Shown here: one piece after another, positions 11,304 to 21,300 of the stretch
How the letters are laid out: the number at the start of each line of letters is the position of its first letter
Position numbering within the stretch: position 1 is the first letter of the stretch
From: Amphimedon queenslandica
Taxonomy: Eukaryota; Porifera; Demospongiae; Haplosclerida; Niphatidae
Direction of reading: 5' to 3'
DNA: 30,396 bases
NCBI RefSeq assembly: GCF_000090795.2
Contig: NW_003546336.1
Span: forward strand, 1-30,396
The notes under the pieces: generated by a model
The model's input: the letters and a program-made list of their open reading frames with translations, nothing else
Told to the model about the DNA's origin: nothing
Databases searched by the model: none
Position numbers and translations under genes: made by a program

Positions 11304-12318
11304 CAGGAACAATGTTAATGACATAAATATATCAATACTAAACTCTTTTTAGATCAATTATAGTCTTGATTTCATTATTAGTAATAAGCTAATAATCTAT
11401 TGCCATTCAATTTCTATAGCAATAAACTCTCCCATTTAATGTCCTCAATAATTTCATCTGGTACCACTTGATTCTTTGCCATGCATCAAAATAGTAAAAC
11501 TCATTAACCATGATAAGCTACTACTTTGTTAGAATTCCTATATTTTGAAACCTATGCTGATGTTACCTAATTATTTTATATTCAAACACAATCGCAATCT
11601 AACTAATAATTAAATTGAAAAAAACAAAATTCAACTGACAACGAAACTACACAAATCACTGAAATCAGCATCCACTACTTTATTAATGTCTCAATTGATT
11701 TAACATAAATCTCATAGTAACTAACTGGGGAATCTTCATTGCTTATTGATTCATCTTCACGCACCCTCAACTCAAGATAGTCAGTAATCATAGTGTTAGA
11801 TCTACCCTATAGTTTCTGTGGAACCATGGGATACCAGAAACAAAACAACAAGGTGATTTACGAGAAACACAACCTTGACCATCCCGGAGTGGATCAGATG
11901 TGAGAAGTGTATATATTCAGAAGAACCATAGTTATCTGACTCAAAAAAATAGTTATTACCAAAAGAAGACTGCACATGCAAATACTGTACTACCAGTATT
12001 ACATGGACATGCACTAGATGCACTACTATCCTGAACATATCCATTCATTAACGTCCAAACATGTTAATGAGAGGATCCACAGGTAATATTAACACCATCA
12101 ACATAATAAGAATTGATGCTACTATGATATGAATAATTTGGGTTTTGGATTGTGCTAGCACCACATACAGTATAATATTTTATGTTGTACATATAGTGGT
12201 TTATCAAAAAGAAAATCCCATATATAAGAACTTGGAGGTTGATAGAGCTAATATTGATCAATGTTGTCTCACATAAGCCGACCCAATTTCAGTTTGTTTA
12301 TTCAAGCTATTGAAGATT
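11304..12318. other. intergenic: gene A to gene B
   Basis: About 370 bases of A/T-rich 3' sequence with nothing recognised, then a minus-strand pseudogene (11675-12261), then a short stretch ahead of gene B ending in the leader that resembles the leader of gene C just before the start codon. Confidence 0.6.
11675..12261 (-). pseudogene. broken copy of a conserved cysteine-rich extracellular domain
   Basis: Read on the minus strand across frames, the order of conserved words is intact: TVCGASTIQNPNYSYH, ITCGSS, HVWTLMNGYV, SACPCNTGSTV, GNNYFFES, DPLRDGQGCVS, SPCCF, IPWFHRNY, TDYLELRVREDE, and NEDSPVSYYEIYVK before a stop. I recall this pattern (HVWT..., CPC, FVGxxYFC, DPLWDGxGC, PPWF, TDDIExRxC, EDxPIExxxIYV) from many unnamed cnidarian and sponge proteins. 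Breaks are visible: a stop before HVWT, a frame change between CPC and GNNYF, a second before DPLRD and a third before the TDYLE block, plus W-to-R and Cys losses. Exons upstream of about 12261 are not found. It has no similarity to the receptors around it. Confidence 0.65.
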
Positions 12319-13335
12319 ATGTCTTCCCATTTTCTATTAGTAATACTGCTGTGCTTCATGAGTAATGGGATATTACTGGAGGCTAATGGAGAGTCTTGTA
12401 CTGAAGGATTTATGGATTATAGTCTTCTACAGGATAAAGCAACAACTCCATCAGGACCATTACGTAATAACAGACTAACTGAAGACACTGCAACAAGATG
12501 GATCATCATTGAGGACTCTATGGGGAATGATGTCATGTTCACATGTGCTACAGTTATAACAGAAATATTGATTGGAGTTGATATAAGGACAGTCAATGGT
12601 AATAGAAATTTATATCCAAAATTTGAAGTATGGAGTCCAGCTAACGACTTCAATGAGTACACTAGAGTGATGTCTGTTGAAATCAGACTGACTCCTGATA
12701 ACTTTACAACTAATGGACAGTATTGTTTCACTCTCCCTACTCCATTAAATGTCTCCAGTGGATACAGGATTGGTGTATATCAACCTCCTGATGACAGAAG
12801 TGTTGTTAGATTCCATTATATGAACCTGTCTGGTGGTATTGATGGAATAGGGAAAGTAAAATTAAATAAAATTGATGATACTAGCATTAGAATATTGGGA
12901 TCAGGCAGAGATGTTGATTATGAATCACGGACTATACTAATGCAACCCATAGCACAGGATACAAGTATGTAATAGATCAATCATAATGATAAATAACTCA
13001 TTTCTATTAATTTAGGTTGCTTTTCACAATTTGTACCTGGTGATGTAATCAATTTATTAAGTTATTACATTACTAATTCAATATTTATTTCTGATACTAG
13101 AATATTTCCTGATGTAAGGTTTACATGTCATAGTATTATTACTAACTGGATATTAAGTTCTTTTGTTACACATTATATGCCAGTAATTAAAATAAGACGA
13201 TCAAATAATCTCACTACTACAGCACTACCAGTGAACATCAGTAATGCTGTTAGCATATCTCAGAATTTATATAATTTTACTATGAGCAATGAGATAACAG
13301 TACAACCTGGTGATAACTATAGATCTATGGAATAA
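12319..13335 (+). pseudogene. receptor gene B: truncated paralogue (pseudogene or secreted form)
   Basis: Exons 12319-12964 and 13016-13335. Signal peptide and domain 1 are intact and very close to gene C (CTEGFMDYSLLQ, EILIGVDIRTVN, TPDNFTTNGQY, GVYQPPDDRSVVRFHYMN). Domain 2 runs to ITVQPGD, then diverges into NYRSME and a stop, losing the segment that in gene C continues ILMIES and YQQYNG. Stalk, membrane helix and NPxY exons are missing. Worn copies of the last two tail exons follow at 13658-13799. If expressed, the product would be a ~320-residue secreted protein lacking about a third of domain 2. The start is the ATG at 12319, which aligns with the second ATG of gene C. A decoy role is only speculation. 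Confidence 0.75.
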
Positions 13336-13657
13336 GAAATGACACAGACTCAGAACCTGTTGCATTTTATTTAGGAAAGGCCAACAAGTTATTTTTCAGC
13401 AGTAAATCTGGGTACCTTGTCTGTTGGAAAAAATTAAGTTTAGAAAGTATTGGTCTCATTTTCTATCACGACAGAATCAAGAAGCAGCTCATGTTGATAT
13501 GAGTGGATCATTTTTTGAATCTTATGATCAATTCTGCATGCATATAGTTAGTCAATTTCCCAAAACTTTCATTGCTTTTAGCAGTTTTCCCCATATTAAC
13601 TTTTGTTATTGACACTAGATATATAATAATTATGTGTGACATTGTTTTGAATTAAAG
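13336..13657. other. non-homologous filler inside gene B
   Basis: This stretch replaces the end of domain 2, the stalk, the membrane exon and the NPxY exons of genes A and C. It contains a 51-codon open stretch in one frame (words YLGKANKLFFSSKSG) that I cannot assign. No inverted ends or target duplication are evident, so deletion or rearrangement is at least as likely as insertion. Confidence 0.5.
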
Positions 13658-13799
13658 GTACCGGGGGTATATACAATAATGTATAATGAACAAGAGGCAA
13701 GTATTTTTATAAACAATAACTAAAAACTTACACTGGTAGGATATGATATTAATGAATGTGGCACATGGACAAATGAAAGAAAAAGAGCTGTATGTCTAA
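13658..13799 (+). pseudogene. relics of the last two receptor tail exons
   Basis: 13658-13696 matches the end of tail exon 8 (ACAATAATGTATAATGAACA, then AGAG), but the donor is GCAAGT instead of GTAAGT and the sequence before it, encoding YDEP in genes A and C, has been replaced. 13739-13799 matches exon 9 of gene A (GGATAT, CACATGGACAAATGAAAGAA, AAGAGCTGTAT) but has lost its frame. They show gene B once had the full architecture. Confidence 0.7.
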
Positions 13800-14325
13800 C
13801 TGAAAGAACAATGAATATAGATCTAACTTAGTAGTAATTTCAGTTTTAAAACATTTAACTATTATAATTACATTAATTTTCACTGCCACCAGTTATAAGG
13901 CATTACTCACAAGCCAGACCATTTTTTGGGCTCGGGAATGATATGGCTTGAGAGACTATATACTAGATGTACTTCCTCACTAAGTGCTAGTACTCAATAC
14001 CATAACAAGGCAATGCAGGAAATGATGCAGATCCACATATCTTGTTTTAATCAAAAGGGAAATCCTACATGCAGGGCAGGTAGAGCTATCTAATATCTCA
14101 TCATCACCCAACTTTTAGTTTGTTCGTTTACTCTGCTCTCTGTTGAAGTAATGTCTGTATGTCTGTCTGTTGTCTATAGCAACCCCCTGTCATCCCATAG
14201 TAACCCCCCACACAAATTCAATTCAGTGGGTCATTGAAATGTTTAGACCTATAATAATAGCCTCACATTCAAGCCCACACAACTTTATTATCTCTGCTCA
14301 TACACCTAGGCTAGCTCTGTTGAAG
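13800..14325. other. intergenic: gene B to gene C, with duplicated module copy 2
   Basis: Contains 13870-14093, the second copy of the module at 7230-7481, including a worn form of its palindrome near 13908-13955. An open frame continues upstream from the ATG of gene C for about 150 bases, but it lacks a good ATG and has no counterpart in genes A or B. Confidence 0.65.
13870..14093. repeat. duplicated upstream module, copy 2
   Basis: Same block order as copy 1 (7230-7481). The palindrome centre differs (TTTTTTGGGCTCGGG in place of the CTAGCC...GGCTGG pairing), and there is an extra ~30-base stretch around 13975-14008. Lies ~230 bases ahead of gene C. Confidence 0.8.
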
Positions 14326-16751
14326 ATGATGTCTTCCTATCTTCTATTAGTAACACTGCTGTGCTTCATGAGTAATGGAATATTACTGGGGGTTAATGGA
14401 AAGTCTTGTACTGAAGGATTTATGGATTATAGTCTTCTACAGGGTAAAGCAACAGATCCATCAGGAATGCTACGTAATAACAGACTAGCTGAAAACACTG
14501 CAGCATCAAGATGGATCATCGTTGAGGACTTTATGGGGACTGATATCATGTTCAGGTGTGCTACAGTTGTAACAGAAATATTGATTGGAGTAGATATAAG
14601 GACAGTTAATGATAATGTTGGTAGAAATTTATATCCAAAATTTGAAGTATGGGCTCCAACTAATGATGATCATGTGTACACTAGAGAGATGTCTATTGAA
14701 ATCAGACTGACTCCTGATAACTTTACAACTAATGGACAGTATCGTTTCACTCTCCCTACTCCATTAAGTGTCTCCAGTGGATACAGGATTGGTGTATATC
14801 AACCTCCTGATGAGAGAAGTGTTGTTAGATTCCATTATATGAACCTTCTTACTAATATTGATGAAACAGGAAAAATACAACCACTTAAGATTAATGATAC
14901 TAACATTAGAATATCAGGATCAAGTCCAGATGTTGATTACGAATCATGGAATATACTAATACATCCAATAGCACAGGATACAAGTATGTAATAAATCAAT
15001 CATAATGATAAACAACTCTTTTTTATTAATTAAGGTTGCTTTCCACAATTCGTACCTGATGAAACAATCAATTCATTAAATTATTTGATTACTGATTCAT
15101 ATTATGTTTCTGACACTAGAATATTTCCTGATATAAGATTCACATGTCATGGTATTATTACTAACTGGATAGTTTTTGCTCCTGCACAAGTTATGCCAGT
15201 AATTAAAATAAGACATTCAAATAATCTCACTACTACAGCAGCAACATTAAACACTAGTGCTAGTAATGCTGTTATGGTAACTCCTCTTTTATATAATTTT
15301 ACAATGAGCAATGAGATAACAGTACAACCTGGTGATATACTGATGATTGAAAGTAATGCTACAAATTATATGTTTTATCAGCAATACAATGGACCACACA
15401 ATTACAGACTGGGGGGCAACAATGAGTTAATTGCATTAGATACCAATGACTATCCACTCATCTCAGTTGTAGTAGGTAAGAATAACATTTTATAAACATT
15501 ATATAAGTCAATAATTATTTATTTCCAATGTCATCATAGAGCCTTTTACAGATACAGCTACTTCAACAATCAATAGTACACATGTTAATACTGTCACTAC
15601 TGTGCTTCCATCATCAAGCATATACTCCACAGCTACTGTAACAATGGAATCAATGGAATATAGTAAAACTAGCTTAATATCAAGTAACAGTTTATCATTG
15701 ACTATAGGTACTACATCAGTGATGGGTACACCAGTTAGTACATTACAAAGTACAGACAGTAATACACTAATAATAGCAGGAAGTATTAGCACAGCAGTAT
15801 TTATATTACTGGTAGTTACTATACTAGTAATATTAATAGTGAGTGTATTAGTGTGTAGGAGAAGATGGAATAAAACATCAAATGGAAATGATACTTTCAA
15901 TTTTGTTGAAAGGAAAGCTGATATAATTCAACAATCAGATGGTAATATTTATTATAATAAGTGTGTATATGTAAACATGATAAAGAAATTAATTTATAGC
16001 ACCAAGTATGAATACCAGACAGAATACACTAACAGCATCAACTAATCCTGTATATGGAGTTACTGGTGAAAGTAAGTACATTTAATATAAAATATAATAA
16101 CATTAAGACATAGGATGTATTACTGATGTATCTGCTAATCCTGCATATGGTGTTACTGGAAGTAAGATGAATTTTTAAATTATAATTATCAATCAGTACA
16201 ACTATTAATAGAATCTGGTATCTCTGCTAATCCTGCCTATGGTACTAACAGTGGAGGAATAGAAAGTATGTAATAGTGTGTATGGAAATGAGTGGACAGA
16301 TAATTGTGAGAGTATGATATCTTTAATTGAACAAATTATGTGTTTATGTGAACAAAGCAATGGCTGTATAAAATGATATCACTGTCCTTATAATTAGATT
16401 TGTATGTAGATGAATATTAAAAGAATATTTTATATTGAACTATAGGTATCAATGAAGAATCATTAGTGTATGATGAACCAAGAACAATGTATCATGAACA
16501 AGAGGTAAGTAGATCTATATCAAGAGTATACTGTCAACTGCCAATTACCAAGTGAATGCATTATGTACTGAACTTAGCTCTACTAGTGCAATCATGTATT
16601 TCTTGTTAATTCAGTTGGCATAAAAACACCATCAGTATTTCTTATTAATGTTTCTTTTTAACAGCTATTGTAGCATATTCATTCAATATTGTATATTATT
16701 TTACAGGTTATAATGATGCAAAATGAAGCATATGGACAAATAGATTTATGA
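14326..16751 (+). CDS. receptor gene C: type I membrane protein with NPxY-exon tail
   Basis: Proposed exons: 14326-14983, 15035-15475, 15540-15941, 16000-16071, 16114-16161, 16212-16265, 16446-16504, 16707-16751; total 1779 nt, 592 residues, phases consistent. Two ATGs in tandem (14326, 14329). Signal peptide LLLVTLLCFMSNGILL; domain 1 (CTEGFMDYSLLQ ... GVYQPPDERSVVRFHYMN); domain 2 (CFPQFVP, IRFTCHGIITNW, VQPGDILMI, YQQYNGPHNYRL, YPLISVVV); one Ser/Thr-rich stalk exon that also encodes the membrane helix (FILLVVTILVILIVSVLV) and CRRRW. The tail repeats the layout of gene A: TNPVYG, ANPAYG and ANPAYG on separate phase 1-1 exons, then VYDEP, MYHEQE and a C-terminal EAYGQIDL. Compared with gene A it lacks one stalk exon. 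The domain 1 exon is much closer to gene B than to A, whereas the membrane segment is nearly identical to A. Ligand and function unknown. Confidence 0.85.
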
Positions 16752-18322
16752 AACAACAAACTACACCTTCCACATTGACACAATTCAATTGCATTAATTT
16801 GTGCTTGTGTGTTCTATTAACCTATATGCTGTACCACTAGCTCTCATGAGCAACCTCTCTTTTTGATGGGAAGGTTCATTAATTTATATGCTATACACCA
16901 TACAAGTTATACTTGTCAATGTGCACACATTATTATAGTCACGTGTGCGTAGTTACCTTCATTGTACATTATTAGTTTAAGAAACACATGACATAATATA
17001 ATACACAGTGGGGGGCCGTTACCGTACATCGGAGTAAAATGGCTACTACTATTAACTTCTTTACGTTGATACAGATACACGTATACATGCATACATGTTG
17101 TCCAGCATTGGAGGCGTAGGTTATATACACTGTGCAGGCTGCATGTACATGTATGCACACATAAATAAAGTTTTACGCAACAATGAGTTTTATACACACA
17201 CTGACACTTCTTGTGGGTGCAGTTCCATGATTCTTCTTTTTCATTACACTTCCTTGTTCACTTGTGTCATGTAAAATTTCAAGTTGATTCCAGTCAAAAT
17301 TGGATCTTTTATCACTAAACTTGCCTAAAAAATCTTTAAAAAAACATGTACCATACATAGTACAAGGTAATTTCATCAAGCACTGATTGTGAAAGAATTT
17401 TTCCCATCTCTTATGAAAATTTGAGGGGATTTTGGAAAATGAACTACAATGTTGAATATGAATATGTTATTAATTAAATCCTACCTCATGTTCGAAGATT
17501 GTATTTTATGTTAAAGCTCTTTCCTTCTGTTTCAATTCAATCCATATAGTTATCACTATTAATAATTGTATTTTTCTTAAAACAATTTCAACTTCATTTG
17601 TAGATAGTAGATGCGACCAGTCTATGCAATTATTAGCTCTATGTGTATTGATTATTCACTGATTACTAGAGTCTAAAAAAGATTATTAATTAGATTATAT
17701 ATTTGATGATAGCTCCGGCAATCATTGCAGTACAAGTAACATTAATTGTCTCTTCAAGTGGATCAGGATATACAAACAAGCAGTGTGTTGTTATAAATGC
17801 GAAGGAATCAGTTGATTTATACAATGTATTATTCTTTATCATCCACTAACCAGGTAACATCAGTTGATGAATCTATTATCATTAGAAGTATAGATCTAAT
17901 ACAGTGGAGTTGATGACTAAAAGTATGAAAAATATTACAAAATACAGCAAATCACTTCTAATATTACTACTTTGAAGCTAGTGCCACTAGCTTGGAGTGA
18001 TAACCAATGGAGAAGCTAGGTGGAGTATTAAATAATAAAAGATTCTGGCATCTCCACTGCCCATGGAGATGCCATAATTTTTGTCTCTTACTCTATTTTT
18101 GCTGTATACTATTAGCAGAAGCTTTTACTGTCGATTCAACTGAAAAGGTGTTCACTAACTACCAGCTACAAATTTATAGGAAATTTTGGAGAAAAGGAGT
18201 TAATGAGGCCCTCAAGAATTACTATGGCACACGAGGAAACACGTGGCATAGCTATCCAGGGATTTACGGATATTTTCTAGTAACTTTCAGTAATTGCCAC
18301 CTCCTCACCTGGCCTGCACATT
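16752..18322. other. intergenic: gene C to MLH1
   Basis: No gene recognised. 17060-17160 carries ATACATGCAT/ACATGTAC words, and 17270-17345 resembles a solo piece of the ~185-bp repeat (AAGTTGATTCCAGTCAAA). 17710-17960 has a ~45-codon open stretch with no identifiable similarity. A perfect hairpin lies at 18046-18074, 250 bases before the MLH1 start. An open frame from 18007 runs over the MLH1 start in another frame and is not believed. Confidence 0.6.
18046..18074. repeat. 11-bp-arm hairpin upstream of MLH1
   Basis: TGGCATCTCCA (18046-18056) and TGGAGATGCCA (18064-18074) are exact reverse complements around a 7-base loop. It may fall in the MLH1 promoter or 5' leader. No function can be assigned. 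Confidence 0.6.
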
Positions 18323-21300
18323 ATGGATGAACCCAAAGGAATTGTCAGATTAGAACAATCAGTAGTAAACAGAATAGCTGCAGGAGAAGTAAGTGACTTC
18401 TGTTTGCTTTAAGATGTATATTCATGACTATGTAAGGTTATACAGAGACCAGCCAATGCTATAAAAGAAATGATTGAGAATAGGTTAGTTTATAGCATGT
18501 TGATATACAATGTACTGTATATCCTAAAATAAAAGCCAGATGTGAATAAACACTGGGGTAGCAATAGAATTGAAGTATAAATACACAAATCTAGCCTTGA
18601 AGTAACGCAGATGCTTTGTAGATACTTCCTTAAGTTCTGGAAGTCAAATACGAGAGGTCACAGGTTCAAATCCCACTCTGGGCCCAAGTTTTATTTTTTA
18701 AAAATTTTTCGAGGTCCAAGTACCATTTTAGGAAGTAGACGCTGGGGCTTTTATTTAAGGAAATACAGTACATGGATATTGTGTAATGGTTGTTGTGATG
18801 TCACTGTCACTGTACATCATGTGATACTAAGGACGTGTATACCAACCTTCATTTAGGGCAAAGGCTTACCGTATAGCTTCAAATTTTGTTGGTGAAAATT
18901 TTTGTCAAATTTGTCAGGTATTTTTGTTTGCCGAAACTTTTAACCGACAAAATTTTTGTTCCAAGTGTGTACTATACAGATTAATAGCAAAAATGATAAA
19001 ATTTTTATGGGCGAAAATTAATTTTGACAAGAATGTAAGATTTTGACGAAATTTTTTGACTGATGAAAATTTGGAGCGATACAGTATCTCTTCTGTCCTT
19101 TTATTTGCTTTTTGTGTGTAACTTCTATCATACTATGTTGTGCTGTCTGTTATTTTATTAGTGACACTTTTCTTTACATTTATCCATACATGCATATCCA
19201 TTAGAAAGTGCTTAGTTAGGTTTGGTCTACTGTATAATAAAAACAATAGTCTAGTAGTAACTAAAGTATACATGCATGGCACTATGTACTGTAGATACTA
19301 TGTACCTATGTATCTACTACAGGGCATCTATGATATTTGTAGGCTACATTTACATCTTTATAGTTCCATTTTATTGCTAACCTGGCGTTTATTTGCACCC
19401 GGTTTTTGTTTGAGGATTGACGGTATACATGCATGGCACTACAGTATGTACTTACACTTTTAGAATGCTCAGTAAGTTCTTTAAATGACATTAAAATGAC
19501 ATTGCATTAAAATATTATGCTACTTTTTTATTAATTTTTTTAGTATAGATGCTGGTGCCACTACTATACAAGTATCTGTTAAGAATGGAGGCATTAAGAT
19601 GTTACTGATACAAGATAATGGATCTGGAATCTCAGTGAGCTTCCTTTTATGATAAGTAATGCATGTGATACACCTAAGGCCTTTTCACACTTGTCCACTT
19701 TTGATCCAGAAGTGAGATAAAATCCAGAATTAAAAAAGGATTGGCTTGTTCACACTTGTCTTGAATCAGGATTGAAGCTAGATTCAGTCAATCCACATCC
19801 GGAGGTGGTTTGATTGACCTTAGTTATATATTCATAACCCGTAGAAGCCAATGCAGTTTAATTCTTTCAAAGTAGCTTAGTGTGAACACAACCAAAGAGG
19901 ATTCTATTTTAGTACATGTAGGTTGCAATTATGGATTCAAAGTGTAAAGGCCTTCTATGCTTGTGTGGATGAGTACTTGAAAAAATGTTTTATGATATTC
20001 ATGTAGTGCTGTGACTTTCCTTGGATTATTAAAACCTTTGTTATGCTTCATACATTGTCTGTTTGTATAAATTGCCCAGAAGTTTAGACTATCTTCCCAC
20101 GATTCAGAAATTCTTTTGTTATTGCCAATTGTGCTTTCTAAGATAATTCTTTTTCAAAGGCACTGATGTGTTTCGTTAACTGTTTTTTTAATGATTGTTT
20201 TATTACAAAAAGGTTCAAAGGTGTTAACTTTCAGTCACAGCACTATTGAGTACTTTATTTTGGTTTTCTTTGTCTCTTTCTTTCTCTTCTTTGGTCAGTT
20301 TTGACTTACTTTTTTATCTAGAAAGAAGACTTGCCCATCGTATGTGAACGTTTTACAACTAGCAAACTCAAGTCATTTGATGATCTTTCATCTATTAATA
20401 CTTATGGATTTAGAGGAGAAGTTAGTAGCTACATGTACATACGTGTACATGTACATATACTTTTTTGTGTAGAAAATTTGAGCTGATTTTGGTCAAAATT
20501 GAATTTTTATGAATATTTATTTTTGCTTCAGGCTATAGTTCTAGAATTTATATGTATGGTCTTTTGACAAAGGTTCATTTTAAGTACTTACATGTACATG
20601 TATGTGTACAACTCGGAATATTGATGATTAATATAATGTTATGATAGTTTTGTCTTCTGTAGGCTTTAGCAAGTATCAGTCACATAGCTCATGTCACAAT
20701 AACCAGCAGGACAAAGAATGACAAATGTGCTTACAAGTATGCCAGCCATCCAATTAATACTAATAACCATGCATACATAAAGCATGATATTGTAGTCTAC
20801 TAGTATGGTGTAGAGTTCCAAGTAAGTGGTAGCATGCTCTCTTGAGAAGCAATTAATTCTAATGAAATGCTTGTGGCTACGATGCTAATAATACTGCATT
20901 GTCATTGTTTGTTCAGTGCAAGTATGGCAAATTGGCAAGTGGATTAAACTATGTGTGTCAGTATGTCTTGAATATAATGAAGCATGTATGCTAATTATTG
21001 TCAGACTGTCTAACCTTTGTCTACACAAGTATGGTGTACATGAATTTAAAAGGAACACTATTAGTCTCCAACCACCTCTAATTTATTTCTAGGCAGAACC
21101 CTGGTGTATGCATACATACAATCATGTACATGCTATATTTCATCTGCTTATTATGTATTGAGTCATTGTTCATTATTAGAGCTTCATATAGTGATGGAAA
21201 GCTAGTTTCAACTCAGAAAAGTAGTGGTCCTCCTGAACCTAAGCCCTGTGCAGGTAATAGAGGTACTCAGATACAAGTTGAAGACCTTTTCTACAACATG

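Noticed and set aside
12417-12731. Minus-strand 104-codon open frame inside receptor gene B
   Set aside because: It is the complement of a conserved coding exon and has no features of its own.
13424-13612. 62-codon open frame in the filler of gene B
   Set aside because: It does not begin with ATG, has no similarity I can name, and lies in sequence that replaces deleted exons.
14170-14325. Longer N-terminus for receptor gene C
   Set aside because: The upstream extension has no suitable ATG, precedes an obvious signal peptide, and has no match in genes A or B.
15508-15900. Minus-strand 130-codon open frame opposite the stalk/membrane exon of gene C
   Set aside because: A shadow of the Ser/Thr-rich and hydrophobic coding strand; it includes no independent motif and overlaps an intron.
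18007-18330. 107-codon open frame with hydrophobic N-terminus before MLH1
   Set aside because: It runs over the MLH1 start codon in another frame, includes a hairpin, and shows no domain or signal-peptide-like cleavage context; probably chance.
18640-18690. True tRNA gene
   Set aside because: Only the B-box word fits; the T-stem pairs poorly and acceptor, D and anticodon stems cannot be drawn.
19264-19440. Direct repeat TATACATGCATGGCACTA (19267 region and 19422 region)
   Set aside because: An 18-base match about 157 bases apart in an MLH1 intron, but with hexamer-like composition; too weak alone to call an element.
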